64,000 nucleotides of DNA from GCA-002733465 sp965230525 (GTDB lineage: Bacteria > Pseudomonadota > Gammaproteobacteria > Enterobacterales > Kangiellaceae). The stretch is taken from assembly GCA_965230525.1 (NCBI GenBank), contig OZ246008.1:3906001-3970000 (forward strand). The letters run 5' to 3'. The first letter of the stretch is position 1. Each line of letters begins with the position of its first letter. Of this stretch, positions 26,477 through 35,729 are shown piece by piece. The notes under the pieces were generated by a model. That model was not told where the DNA came from. It made no database searches and saw only the letters and a list, made by a program, of their open reading frames with translations. Made by a program: the position numbers and the translations under genes.

Positions 26477-26613
26477 TAATAAGCTTGCTGTTTTATTTTC
26501 TCTGTGTATTTCTTCTTAGCCTTATAAAAGTACTGCAAGTCCGCGGTTGTAATCATACTTTAAAAAGCAATCGTAAATGACTAGTTCCCGGCTGCCCAAC
26601 AGGCTCCCCCCAC

Positions 26614-28638
26614 TTAGAGTTTTGCCGCCACTCGCGTGCCTTGGTCAATCGCACGCTTTGCATCTAACTCAGCCGCTACATCAGCACCACCAATCAAATG
26701 ATACGGCTTAGTCAATCCTTCGAGTAGCTCTCTTAATGGCTCCTGGCCTGCGCAAATGATGATCGTATCGACGTCCAATACCTGTGATTGTTGGCCGATT
26801 TTGATATGTAACCCATCATCATCTATTTTTTGGTACTCACAACCTGGCAACATTTTTACGCCTTTCTTTTTAAGATCTGTGCGATGGATCCATCCGGTCG
26901 TTTTACCTAAACCGGCGCCCACTTTGGATTCTTTCCTTTGCAGCAAATACACCTGACGCGATGGCATTTCAAATTCTGGCTTAACACCCTCAACTCCAGC
27001 GCGCGCCTTTAGGGTCATATCTATCCCCCACTCTTTCATAAAAATAGGAATACTTTGACTCGAGCTTTGGCCTGAATGAATTAATGTTTCGCACACATCA
27101 AAACCAATACCACCAGCCCCGATCACCGCCACTTTTTCTCCAGCGGGTCGTGCATGCTTGATTAAATCGATATACGACATCACCTTTGGGTGATCAATTC
27201 CTTGAATATTTGGTCGTCTTGGTAAAATGCCGGTAGCAACGATCACTTCATCAAAATTAGAGTCGTTTAATGCTTTTGCAGATATTTTATTGCCTAAGCG
27301 AAGTTCTATTTTATTGAGTTCTATTTGTCTTGAAAAATAGCGAATGGTTTCGTAAAACTCTTCTTTTCCAGGAACTTTTTTCGCAATATTAAATTGCCCA
27401 CCAATCGCTTCGGCTTGATCAAACAAAGTGACTTTGTGACCTCGTTGTGCAGCAGTCACGGCGGCGGCTAATCCGGCTGGTCCGGCGCCGACAACGGCAA
27501 TTTTTTTCTTCGATTGAGCAGGAACAATCTGCAACGTGGTTTCGTGACATGCTCTCGGATTAACTAAACAACTCGCTGTTTTGCCGAGAAAGATATGATC
27601 GAGACATGCTTGGTTGCAACCAATACAAGTATTGATTTCATCACTTCGTCCCTGCTGCGCTTTAATCACAAATTCGGCATCCGCAAGAAAAGGTCTTGCC
27701 ATTGACACCATGTCGGCATCACCTCTTGCTAGAACTTCTTCTGCTTTCTCCGGTGTATTGATTCGATTGGAGGTAATCACAGGTACAGAAAAATGCTCTC
27801 GAAATTTAGCCGTTACCCAAGTAAAAGCAGCTCTGGGTACCTTGGTTGCAATTGTTGGGATACGAGCTTCGTGCCATCCAATGCCTGTATTTATAATTGA
27901 CACGCCGGCTTGTTCAATGGCTTTACCTAACAACACTACTTCTTCAAAACTTGAGCCACCTTCAACCAGGTCAAGCATCGATAATCTAAATATAATGATA
28001 AAGTTTTCGCCCACAGCTTGCCGCACGCGCCGAACCACATCAACAGGAAAACGCATTCTGTTTTCATAACTTCCTCCCCACTGATCATCTCGCTGGTTGG
28101 TTCTAACAGCGAGGAATTCGTTTAGAAAGTACCCCTCGGAACCCATGATCTCAACACCGTCATAACCGGCTTTTTGAGCTTGAGTCGCCAAGTCAATAAA
28201 ATCCAAAATCTGTTGTTCGAGTTCTTGTTCGGTGGCTGCTGCAGGCTTGTTAGGGTTAATCGGAGCTTGAATTGCAGACGGCGCAATAGGATTGGCATTG
28301 TAGGCATATCGCCCGGTATGAAGAATTTGCAAACAAATTTTGGCACCGTGTTGATGGACTGCATCTGTAATTTCTCGATGATCCTTGATATCTTGTTCAG
28401 TTTTAATCAGCTTGGTTTTTTCGTGAGTTGCCGCTCGATCGTTTGGACCAAAGCCGCCTGTCACAATCATTCCCACACCGCCTTTTGCTCGCTCGGCAAA
28501 AAACGCAGCCATACGTTTCGGACCGTCTGGTGCTTCTTCTAAGCCGGTGTGCATTGACCCCATTAGCACGCGGTTTTTGATTTGAGTAAATCCCAAGTCA
28601 AGTGGCTGAAACAGGTGTGAAAAGTTGTTATGGGACAT
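26614..28638 (-). CDS. fadH: NADPH-dependent 2,4-dienoyl-CoA reductase FadH
   Basis: 674 residues, the usual length. The N-terminal TIM barrel is of the old-yellow-enzyme type (FMN), with the linking 4Fe-4S motif CIGCNQACLD followed after 11 residues by another Cys (ASCLVNP). The C-terminal half has FAD and NADPH Rossmann motifs (AVVGAGPAGLAAAVTA, VAVIGAGGIGFDVCETL). It reduces 2,4-dienoyl-CoA in the beta-oxidation of polyunsaturated fatty acids in the cytoplasm. A divergent TetR gene lies 179 bases away, with an operator-like palindrome between them, so FadH may be induced through that regulator. Confidence 0.94.
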   Translation of the reverse strand: MSHNNFSHLFQPLDLGFTQIKNRVLMGSMHTGLEEAPDGPKRMAAFFAERAKGGVGMIVTGGFGPNDRAATHEKTKLIKTEQDIKDHREITDAVHQHGAKICLQILHTGRYAYNANPIAPSAIQAPINPNKPAAATEQELEQQILDFIDLATQAQKAGYDGVEIMGSEGYFLNEFLAVRTNQRDDQWGGSYENRMRFPVDVVRRVRQAVGENFIIIFRLSMLDLVEGGSSFEEVVLLGKAIEQAGVSIINTGIGWHEARIPTIATKVPRAAFTWVTAKFREHFSVPVITSNRINTPEKAEEVLARGDADMVSMARPFLADAEFVIKAQQGRSDEINTCIGCNQACLDHIFLGKTASCLVNPRACHETTLQIVPAQSKKKIAVVGAGPAGLAAAVTAAQRGHKVTLFDQAEAIGGQFNIAKKVPGKEEFYETIRYFSRQIELNKIELRLGNKISAKALNDSNFDEVIVATGILPRRPNIQGIDHPKVMSYIDLIKHARPAGEKVAVIGAGGIGFDVCETLIHSGQSSSQSIPIFMKEWGIDMTLKARAGVEGVKPEFEMPSRQVYLLQRKESKVGAGLGKTTGWIHRTDLKKKGVKMLPGCEYQKIDDDGLHIKIGQQSQVLDVDTIIICAGQEPLRELLEGLTKPYHLIGGADVAAELDAKRAIDQGTRVAAKL

Positions 28639-28747
28639 AAGTTTATCCTGGCTATATCGAATTTTGGAAATTAATGTTGTTAGCTTGTGTTTAGCGCTAA
28701 GCCGCTAGCTCCTAGCACTAAGAACCTAACACTTTTAAGACTCATCA

Positions 28748-28766
28748 ATCTGGACAGCGTCCAGAT
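28748..28766. promoter_or_regulatory. Palindrome between fadH and the TetR gene, probable operator
   Basis: ATCTGGAC-agc-GTCCAGAT has perfect 8-bp arms with a 3-base centre. It lies in the divergent region between fadH (starts 28638) and the TetR gene (starts 28818). Position and symmetry fit a TetR-family site controlling one or both genes. Confidence 0.65.
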
Positions 28767-28817
28767 GCAAGAGTACAATTTGATGTTAGCAGTGTCAAGA
28801 TTATAGAATTTACGCTC

Positions 28818-29432
28818 ATGACCAATCATTCCAAAAAAACTAACTATCACCATGGCGATCTCAGAAGCCATTTGCTCGAAGCGGCCACTCAAATGATCCG
28901 CGAGCAAGGCATTGAGCAGCTATCGTTGCGCAAACTGGCTCAAAAAGTAGGTGTCTCGAGAACCGCCCCCTACCATCACTTTAAAGACAAAAATGAACTG
29001 CTATGCGCGATTGCACAACAAGGCTTTATAGACCGCAGCAATATGATGAAGCAAGGCGCTAACAATGAGAGCCTTAAACCTCGCCAGCAACTTACTCAGT
29101 TTATGCTCGACTATGTCACCTTTGCCCAGCGCAACCCTGAAATTTATGAATTAATGTTTGGCCGAACAATCTGGCAAAAGAAAATCGAAACGCAGGCCCT
29201 CAAGGACTCGGCCTACCCAACATTTCAACACCAGCTCTCAATAACAAAAAACTGGCAACAAAACGGTGTGCTAGACAAAAATGCGAATTCTCTTCGGTTG
29301 TCTCAAGTCATATGGGGTACTATGCACGGCATCGCTAAATTGTTAATCGATGGAATTTATACCGATACTTCCCATATTGAAGAAATTTGTGAGTGCGCCG
29401 CTCGCCAATTTAGCAACCCTGTTCAAGACTAA
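28818..29432 (+). CDS. TetR/AcrR family transcriptional regulator
   Basis: 204 residues. The N-terminal helix-turn-helix (about 13-58) contains LRSHLLEAATQMIREQGIEQ and KLAQKVGVSRTAPYHHFKDK, with the standard YHHF. The start NYHHGDLRS is common in a TetR subgroup that also contains a C-terminal domain of the TetR_C_33/WHG type; here the later part reads MLDYVTFAQRNPEIYELMFG. It is followed after 18 bases by a LysE-family exporter gene, suggesting an operon. The palindrome at 28748-28766 is the likely site. The inducer is unknown; acyl-CoA is plausible because of the neighbour fadH. Confidence 0.88.
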   Translation: MTNHSKKTNYHHGDLRSHLLEAATQMIREQGIEQLSLRKLAQKVGVSRTAPYHHFKDKNELLCAIAQQGFIDRSNMMKQGANNESLKPRQQLTQFMLDYVTFAQRNPEIYELMFGRTIWQKKIETQALKDSAYPTFQHQLSITKNWQQNGVLDKNANSLRLSQVIWGTMHGIAKLLIDGIYTDTSHIEEICECAARQFSNPVQD

Positions 29433-29450
29433 ACCCTCATTAACGACAGT

Positions 29451-30074
29451 ATGATAGATTACACTTTGCTTTCGATATTTATACCGACTTTTCTGGTAAT
29501 TTCAGCCACTCCCGGTATGTGTATGACGCTGGCGATGACGTTAGGTATGACGATTGGGGTAAAGAAAACCCTATGGATGATGGCAGGTGAATTGCTGGGC
29601 GTGGCAACAGTTTCTGTGCTGGCAGTCATCGGTGTCGCTAGCGTTATGCTTAATTACCCCGAAGTTTTTGCCGTATTTAAATACTTAGGTGGAATCTATT
29701 TAGCTTTTGTCGGTTTTCAACTCTGGCAGGCGAAAGGTAAGTTAGCGATTAATAGCGACTCCTCGGTAGTCCCCTCTATAAGTCGGCTGGAACTTGCTAC
29801 ACAAGGCTTTGTCACGGCTATCGCCAACCCTAAAGGGTGGGCTTTTACTATTGTATTTTTACCACCGTTCATCAATACCTCACTTCCATTGGTCCCTCAA
29901 TTGAGCGTGCTCATTGTGATCATTTTGATTTCGGAATTGTTGTTTATGCTGCTATATGCTTCCGGTGGCAAAACACTTCGTCGCTTGCTGCAACGTGGTA
30001 ATCAGCTCAAACGGCTAAACCAGATTTCTGGCAGCTTAATGATTGCAGTTGGTATTTGGTTGACTCTGGGGTAA
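29451..30074 (+). CDS. LysE/RhtB family amino-acid exporter
   Basis: 207 residues with six hydrophobic segments. The family motif near the N-terminus is seen as FLVISATPGMCMTLAMTLGM followed by a GVKKTLWMMAGELLG stretch. NPKGWAFTIVFLPPFIN matches the LysE helix 4 region. These proteins export basic or neutral amino acids, homoserine or homoserine lactones across the inner membrane. The substrate cannot be fixed here. It lies 18 bases after the TetR gene and is probably co-transcribed with it. Confidence 0.88.
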   Translation: MIDYTLLSIFIPTFLVISATPGMCMTLAMTLGMTIGVKKTLWMMAGELLGVATVSVLAVIGVASVMLNYPEVFAVFKYLGGIYLAFVGFQLWQAKGKLAINSDSSVVPSISRLELATQGFVTAIANPKGWAFTIVFLPPFINTSLPLVPQLSVLIVIILISELLFMLLYASGGKTLRRLLQRGNQLKRLNQISGSLMIAVGIWLTLG

Positions 30075-30194
30075 ATATTGACATAATCGTGGATTATTTC
30101 ATTCCGATTAACTTTCGGTTTTCCTTGGTTGCTCGTCGAGCCTGTCATACAATACCAACCCATTATCGATCCGCAAAATTCGACTGGGACTTAA

Positions 30195-30764
30195 ATGAGC
30201 CAAAATAATACCACCGAACAACTATCGAATAACTATTCAGAAATACTCGAATTATTAGGTGAAGACCTTAACAGAGATGGTTTAACAGATACTCCTCAAC
30301 GCGCGGCTAAAGCGATGCAGTTTTTAACTCGAGGGTATCAGCAATCGCTCGATGAAGTGGTAAATGGTGCCATTTTTGAATCAGATAATGATGAGATGGT
30401 TATTGTTAAAGATATCGAACTCTATTCATTGTGCGAACACCACATGCTTCCATTTATTGGAAAGTGCCATGTGGCTTACTTGCCAACAGGTAAAGTTATT
30501 GGACTCTCAAAAATAGCTCGCATTGTCGATATGTTTGCTCGAAGACTACAAATTCAAGAGAATATGACAAAGCAAATTGCAGAAGCAATCATGCAAGTGA
30601 CTAATGCATCTGGAGTCGGTGTCGTTATCGAAGCTAAGCATATGTGTATGATGATGCGCGGTGTGGAAAAGCAAAATTCATCGATGATTACTTCAATCAT
30701 GCTAGGAGCATTTCGTTCCAAACCCGCGACTCGAGCCGAGTTTTTAAATTTAGTTCGTCGCTAG
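30195..30764 (+). CDS. folE: GTP cyclohydrolase I FolE
   Basis: 189 residues. It converts GTP to 7,8-dihydroneopterin triphosphate, the first step of folate synthesis. The zinc ligands are visible: Cys80 and His83 in SLCEHHMLPF and Cys151 in HMCMMMRGV. GKVIGLSKIARIVDMFARR and RLQIQENMTKQIAEAI are the core motifs, and DTPQRAAKAM is the typical N-terminal part. Length and motifs fit the prokaryotic type IA enzyme. No Fol or queuosine partner gene adjoins it; the following mnmC gene is separated by 80 bases. Confidence 0.96.
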   Translation: MSQNNTTEQLSNNYSEILELLGEDLNRDGLTDTPQRAAKAMQFLTRGYQQSLDEVVNGAIFESDNDEMVIVKDIELYSLCEHHMLPFIGKCHVAYLPTGKVIGLSKIARIVDMFARRLQIQENMTKQIAEAIMQVTNASGVGVVIEAKHMCMMMRGVEKQNSSMITSIMLGAFRSKPATRAEFLNLVRR

Positions 30765-30844
30765 GGGCAAATGATTGCCGGAATCAAAAGACTAAGCAAT
30801 CACCTAGTGGCTCGGCCAGCTAGCCTACCGCTTAAATACTGAGT

Positions 30845-32923
30845 ATGTCGAGCGCCTACATAAAACGATTTAATACAGTGACACCCGCCATTGTTGAGTG
30901 GCGCGATGGATTGCCATTTAGTCCAAAGTTTGATGATGTCTATTTCTCCTCCGAAGGCGCCGTTGAAGAAACTAATCACGTTTTCATTTCAGGTAATCAA
31001 TTATTAGAAGATTGGCAACAGCAAACACAAAAACAGTTCACTCTGGTTGAGCTTGGCTTTGGCACGGGCCTGAACTTTTTGGTAACCGCAAGCCATTGGC
31101 ACAAGCTTAATCAAACTAAGCAACAAGTATCTAGCCCCCAATCGAATACTCGCCGCCAGTCGTTACAATACATATCCATCGAAAAACACCCGCTTAAACT
31201 AGCAGACTTAAAAAAAGCCCATGCGCTTTGGCCAGAATTTCGCACTATTGCTGAAACATTGCATAACCAATATCCGAGCCCGAGCTATGGGCGCTTTCAA
31301 ATCGACTTTTTTAATTTAAATATTACTCTAATCCTGCTGTTTATGCCTGTGCAAGACGCTTTGGGTGAACTTCAAAATGACAGCCGCTCACGCGCGCCTC
31401 GGTTATCCGTGGATCATTGGTTTTTAGATGGTTTTGCACCGGCCAAAAATAATCAAATGTGGCAGCACAGTGTGTTTAATCGAATCGCAGATTTGTCTCA
31501 CACAGGCACTCGCCTTGCTACTTTCAGCGTTGCATCTGCAGTTAAAACCCCGTTAAAGCAATTAGGATTCGAATTAAAAAAACGTAAGGGCTTTGGTCGC
31601 AAGCGTGAAATGTTAACCGCCACCTATCATGCAACAAAATCAGCCGAACAAACGCCACAGTCAGTCAATATAAAATATGAAAAGCCCTGGTTTAATATTG
31701 CACCATGCTCAACCTCAAACAGCGAGCAAGCAAATGTAGCCATCATTGGCGGTGGCATTGCAGGTTGTTCCTTGGCTTATACCTTGGCCCAAAAATCGTT
31801 CAATGTTGACCTCTACGAATCAAATGCCGATTTAGCTAACGGCGCTTCGGGAGCTGCCGCAGGAATTTTCCACCCTCAAATCACCACCGATTTAAACCTC
31901 ACGAGTCAGTTTAGTTGGCAAGCTTATCTCTGCTTGCTCAGCTTTTTGAAGACACTGCCAAAAGGCTTCAAACAACAAATAATCCAGAGTAAAGGATTGC
32001 TTCGCTATCTGGACGAGCAAAACTCGGCTCGCGAACTGCTTAACTTAGCGAATCAATTTCATTTGAACACTTGGGTTCAGAGTGGTATTGAACAACAAAA
32101 CGGCCAGCCTCAGGCCATTTATTATCCAGATGCGGGTGCGCTTAATATGACCGCCTTGTGTCATTATTATATCGAAGTGGCCCAGTCACTTGGGCTGACT
32201 TTATACTCAAATCAAAAAGTTGATAACATCACCGCGCAACAAAATCACTGGCAAGTCAAAACAACAAGAGACTCCAAGAGCTATGATCATATCGTGTACT
32301 GTGGTGGCGCGAAAAGCTCGCTTATCGAGCAGTTTAATCAGCTTCCCACCAACACCAGTCGAGGACAAACTTGCTATTTTGAACAGCCGGAATTAGCGTC
32401 TAAAATTTCACAAGCACTCTGTGAGCAAGTATATCTTGTGCCCTATGATGCATATAAACTGCTGATTGGAACTAGTTTTGAAAACTCTGACACAGAAAGC
32501 TTAAGTCAGAAGAGTCAGCAGCAAATATTGCAAAAAGCCTCTGCCTTTATCAATAAACTAGGCTTTGAAGGTCTCACGGATGAACAAATTGCCTCGAGTC
32601 CTTTAAAAGGAATGGTCGGCTTTCGGCTCCACTCAAAAGACCGCTTGCCCTTGGTTGGCGCCGCATTTGATGGGCAGAGGCTGCAGCAGGACTTTGCTAA
32701 ACTAGGTCAACAAAAAATCTTAAGAAATCAATTGCGACACTACAATCGCCCAGGGCTCTGGTTGAACACAGGCTACGGTTCTCACGGCTTAAACTACTCT
32801 TTGCTTTGCTCGCAATACTTATCCAGTCTTATGCAAAATCAATTTTCCAGCGTATCCAACTCGATCTCCAACGCAATCAACCCAGCACGATATTATGTGA
32901 GATCACTAAAAACTGCCAAATAG
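30845..32923 (+). CDS. mnmC: Bifunctional tRNA mnm5s2U biosynthesis protein MnmC
   Basis: 692 residues. The N-terminal methyltransferase domain (about 1-265) has the SAM motif LVELGFGTGLNFLVTA and the FLDGFAPAKNNQMW motif. The C-terminal FAD-dependent oxidoreductase domain (about 295-680) has a Rossmann motif VAIIGGGIAGCSLAYTLAQK, GASGAAAGIFHPQ, and GYGSHGLNYSLL at the end. The oxidase half removes the carboxymethyl group from cmnm5s2U34 and the methyltransferase half makes mnm5s2U34. Both halves are complete, so the protein should be fully functional. It acts on wobble uridine 34 of tRNAs for Lys, Glu and Gln. Confidence 0.95.
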   Translation: MSSAYIKRFNTVTPAIVEWRDGLPFSPKFDDVYFSSEGAVEETNHVFISGNQLLEDWQQQTQKQFTLVELGFGTGLNFLVTASHWHKLNQTKQQVSSPQSNTRRQSLQYISIEKHPLKLADLKKAHALWPEFRTIAETLHNQYPSPSYGRFQIDFFNLNITLILLFMPVQDALGELQNDSRSRAPRLSVDHWFLDGFAPAKNNQMWQHSVFNRIADLSHTGTRLATFSVASAVKTPLKQLGFELKKRKGFGRKREMLTATYHATKSAEQTPQSVNIKYEKPWFNIAPCSTSNSEQANVAIIGGGIAGCSLAYTLAQKSFNVDLYESNADLANGASGAAAGIFHPQITTDLNLTSQFSWQAYLCLLSFLKTLPKGFKQQIIQSKGLLRYLDEQNSARELLNLANQFHLNTWVQSGIEQQNGQPQAIYYPDAGALNMTALCHYYIEVAQSLGLTLYSNQKVDNITAQQNHWQVKTTRDSKSYDHIVYCGGAKSSLIEQFNQLPTNTSRGQTCYFEQPELASKISQALCEQVYLVPYDAYKLLIGTSFENSDTESLSQKSQQQILQKASAFINKLGFEGLTDEQIASSPLKGMVGFRLHSKDRLPLVGAAFDGQRLQQDFAKLGQQKILRNQLRHYNRPGLWLNTGYGSHGLNYSLLCSQYLSSLMQNQFSSVSNSISNAINPARYYVRSLKTAK

Positions 32924-32945
32924 CACCCTCGCTAAAACTTGATCT

Positions 32946-32988
32946 AAATCATAATTATTCTCAAATTCCAATGAGAATGATTTGCATT
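32946..32988. promoter_or_regulatory. Overlapping Fur-box-like sites
   Basis: AATGAGAATGATTTGCATT (32970-32988) resembles the 19-bp Fur consensus, and the reverse complement of 32946-32962 (GAGAATAATTATGATTT) is a second match. ATTCTCA (32957-32963) and TGAGAAT (32972-32978) form an inverted pair across an 8-base spacer. The second site overlaps the -35 of the promoter below, a typical repressor position. Confidence 0.7.
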
Positions 32989-33010
32989 TAGATTATTTCT
33001 ACATTATAGT
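32982..33010 (+). promoter_or_regulatory. Putative sigma-70 promoter for the porin/FMN/PepSY operon
   Basis: TTGCAT (32982-32987) and TATAGT (33005-33010) are separated by exactly 17 bases. Transcription would start about 35 bases before the porin ATG. The -35 lies inside the Fur-like site, so iron-bound Fur would block it. Confidence 0.6.
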
Positions 33011-33050
33011 CTCGCCAACATTAACAAACCAACTCATTTAACTAGGAACA

Positions 33051-34238
33051 ATGATGAAAACCAAAGCTATTGCGTTAGCTGTTGCAGGCATTCTCTCAAC
33101 TTCCACTGTTTACGCAGCGGAACCGTCGAATCAAGAACTTTTGGATATTCTTAAGAAACAACAAGCTCAAATTGAAGCACTTCAAGAAAAGCTAAAAGAA
33201 ACGGATGAAAAAGTGAAAGAAAGTGACGAAAAGTTAGAATCAAGTGTGACCGCAATTGAGGAAAACATGTCAAGCACCAGCAAATCAGGGCCAGCTATTG
33301 GCGGCTATGGTGAGCTTCACTACAATAATATAGAAGATGCAGAAAGCATCGACTTTCATCGATTTGTACTGTTTGTGGGCCATGAATTTACTGACACTAT
33401 CCGCTTCTTTTCAGAATTTGAGCTAGAACATGCGTTGTCTGGCGACGGTAAGCCAGGGGAAGTTGAGCTTGAGCAAGCTTACATAGAAATGGATTTATCC
33501 GACAGTTCAACGCTTAAAGCTGGTGTTTTTCTAGTTCCTGTTGGTATTCTTAATGAAACTCATGAGCCCCCTACTTTTTATGGGGTAGAAAGAAATCCAA
33601 TCGAAAAGAACATCATACCTTCAACTTGGTGGGAAGCAGGTGCAGGTTTTAATACCCAACTAAATGATGGTTTATCTCTTGATTTTGCGGTTCACTCTGG
33701 ATTAAATGTTCCTACCGATGGCAGCAAGTCCTTCTTGATCCGTAGCGGTCGCCAAAAAGTTGCTGAAGCAAATGCCGATAGCCTCGCTTATACAGCACGT
33801 CTAAAGTACACCGCAATTCCAGGGTTAGAATTATCCGCATCTTATCAAGCTCAATCTGATGTTACTCAGGGTGCTTTCGGAGCCGATGCTAACCTTGTCA
33901 CCGCCCACGCGGTATACAATTCAGGCAGCTTTGGTTTAAGAGCGCTATATGCTTCTTGGAGTATTGATGGTGTCGAAGCTGAAGCCGTGGGCCGCGATAC
34001 TCAAGAAGGATTTTTTGTAGAGCCCAGCTTCAAAATCAACGAAAATTTTGGCCTGTTTGCCCGCTATAACAGCTGGGATAATAACGCCGGTGACACTGTA
34101 GACACCGAAAAACGCCAAACCAATGTCGGCATGAACTATTGGCCACATGAAGATGTTGTTTTCAAGATTGATTTTGAAAACCGAACGGGCGCACAAGATG
34201 GTAGCGGGTTTAATTTAGGTGTCGGCTATCAATTTTAG
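33051..34238 (+). CDS. Outer-membrane porin with N-terminal coiled coil, iron-regulated in context
   Basis: 395 residues from ATG 33051 or the adjacent ATG 33054 (AGGA a few bases upstream). Signal peptide (LAVAGILSTSTVYAA), then a coiled coil (about 25-75: ILKKQQAQIEALQEKLKETD), then a barrel of the phosphate-selective porin O/P type (GGYGELHYNN, HRFVLFVGHEFTDTIRFFSE, ending FNLGVGYQF). The coiled coil with a following barrel is common in trimeric porins. The Fur-like sites and the following FMN-binding and PepSY genes suggest a role in uptake during iron limitation. The substrate is not known. Confidence 0.82.
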   Translation: MMKTKAIALAVAGILSTSTVYAAEPSNQELLDILKKQQAQIEALQEKLKETDEKVKESDEKLESSVTAIEENMSSTSKSGPAIGGYGELHYNNIEDAESIDFHRFVLFVGHEFTDTIRFFSEFELEHALSGDGKPGEVELEQAYIEMDLSDSSTLKAGVFLVPVGILNETHEPPTFYGVERNPIEKNIIPSTWWEAGAGFNTQLNDGLSLDFAVHSGLNVPTDGSKSFLIRSGRQKVAEANADSLAYTARLKYTAIPGLELSASYQAQSDVTQGAFGADANLVTAHAVYNSGSFGLRALYASWSIDGVEAEAVGRDTQEGFFVEPSFKINENFGLFARYNSWDNNAGDTVDTEKRQTNVGMNYWPHEDVVFKIDFENRTGAQDGSGFNLGVGYQF

Positions 34239-34266
34239 TCGCAACCTTTAACCCATTGGATAATTA

Positions 34267-34836
34267 ATGCTGATTGATCCATTATTAAAATCTAGTCCCT
34301 TCGCACGTTGCATTATTGCAGCGTGCGTTTTGCTTTTGTCGGTGAGTCCAGTTTCGGCAAAAGTCTATTTAACGGCCGATGCCTTCGTTGAGCAAGTTAT
34401 TCAGCTGTCAAATGAGCCGCTTACCTTCGAAACTAAAACATTGTGGTTGAACAAGTCCATTCAATCGGAGATAAAAACGGTTCTCAATCGCCCCTATGCA
34501 AAACTTAGATTACGCTATAAAAAAAGCATCTCTAGCGCCTCGCCTACCACCATTTGGTTTTTGGATGAAATAGGTAAGGAGCGTCCCATTTCATTTGCGG
34601 TTGCAGTTAAAGATCGTCAAATTGTACAAATCAAAGTGTTAGAGTTTAGAGAAAGTCGAGGCTATGAAATCCATATTCCTGCTTTTAGCCAACAATTTGA
34701 TAACATTGGTGTTGATGAACAAGGAAAGTTAAACAAAACTATCGATGGCATTACCGGAGCAACTATGTCCGTTAGCGCAATGAAAAAAATAAGCCGAGTT
34801 GCATTGTTACTGCACGAAATAGTAGTGAAATCTTGA
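34267..34836 (+). CDS. Periplasmic FMN-binding domain protein
   Basis: 189 residues. Signal peptide (IIAACVLLLSVSPVSAK). The C-terminal part carries DGITGATMSVSAM, which matches the D-x-x-[ST]-G-A-[ST] site where ApbE attaches FMN through a phosphoester bond; the second Thr of TGAT is the expected acceptor. This is the pattern of FMN-binding domain proteins that take part in periplasmic electron transfer. No apbE gene is in the window, so the modifying enzyme must be elsewhere. It starts 28 bases after the porin stop and 33-63 bases before the PepSY gene, so the three form an operon. Confidence 0.82.
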   Translation: MLIDPLLKSSPFARCIIAACVLLLSVSPVSAKVYLTADAFVEQVIQLSNEPLTFETKTLWLNKSIQSEIKTVLNRPYAKLRLRYKKSISSASPTTIWFLDEIGKERPISFAVAVKDRQIVQIKVLEFRESRGYEIHIPAFSQQFDNIGVDEQGKLNKTIDGITGATMSVSAMKKISRVALLLHEIVVKS

Positions 34837-34869
34837 ACTATCGTTTAGACTGTTGCTTTCGCTAGCAAG

Positions 34870-35721
34870 GTGCAAATTAGATTTAATCATCGGCGGATAA
34901 TGACTCCATATAAGCAAAAACAAAAACAAAAGCGTCGGAAAAATTTATTTCGCAAATGGCATCGACGAGTCGGCTTCGCCGCAGCTGCATTTCTCATTAA
35001 TTTAGCAGTTACAGGCATACTGCTAAACCATTCTGAATCCCTCGAACTTCATGAACAATATGTAACCAGTGATTGGTTAACTGATTGGTATGGTATTTCT
35101 GCCCCAGCAGCTAGCCGATGCTTTGAGCTACAAGACCACAAAACATCAATCTGTCAACTTGGAGAAATTAGTTTTGTAAACGAAAGCGTCCTTGAGAACG
35201 AAACAAGTGTACTAGTGGGCGTAATTGAATTTTCCAACTTATACTATCTTGCCAGCCGAGACCAGATATCAATTTATACCAAAGAATGGCAACTGGTGGA
35301 AACCATCAACAAAAGCGGTGGGCTGCCAACGCCTGTCAGTTTTATCGGTCAGTTAGCCACCGAACTGGGTAGCGATGCAAAAACTGAAAATGATAAAAGT
35401 TTAATCGTCATAGCGGCTAAGGATAATTACTATTCGTTAGATATTGATGAATTGCAATGGCGATTACTTTCTAGTTCGATGGTAAACCAACTGCCTGAGG
35501 CTAACGGCGGAGTTTATTCCCCAACACCAGAGCATAATAGGCGACTCCAGTCTGTCTATCGAGATCGCCAAGTCAGTTATTTGAAGCTAGTTCAAGATTT
35601 GCACAGTGGCAGAATTATATATAGCCCAGGAAAATGGCTGACTGACATCAGCGGAATAATCATAATACTTCTGGCTTTTAGTGGATTCTTCGCATGGCAG
35701 AAGCGCACCCAAACCAATTAA
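34870..35721 (+). CDS. PepSY-associated transmembrane protein
   Basis: 283 residues from a GTG at 34870, or 273 from ATG 34900, where GGCGG lies just upstream; I lean to 34900 but cannot settle it. N-terminal basic stretch, then a transmembrane helix (FAAAAFLINLAVTGILLNHS). A large periplasmic region follows, and a C-terminal transmembrane helix (ISGIIIILLAFSGFFAW). LHSGRIIYSPGKWLTDISG near the end is typical of PepSY-TM proteins, as is KWHRRVGFAAA at the start. Such proteins are often linked to ferric-siderophore reduction. With the FMN-binding protein it could pass electrons across the membrane. Confidence 0.82.
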   Translation: MQIRFNHRRIMTPYKQKQKQKRRKNLFRKWHRRVGFAAAAFLINLAVTGILLNHSESLELHEQYVTSDWLTDWYGISAPAASRCFELQDHKTSICQLGEISFVNESVLENETSVLVGVIEFSNLYYLASRDQISIYTKEWQLVETINKSGGLPTPVSFIGQLATELGSDAKTENDKSLIVIAAKDNYYSLDIDELQWRLLSSSMVNQLPEANGGVYSPTPEHNRRLQSVYRDRQVSYLKLVQDLHSGRIIYSPGKWLTDISGIIIILLAFSGFFAWQKRTQTN

Positions 35722-35729
35722 ATGTTAGA

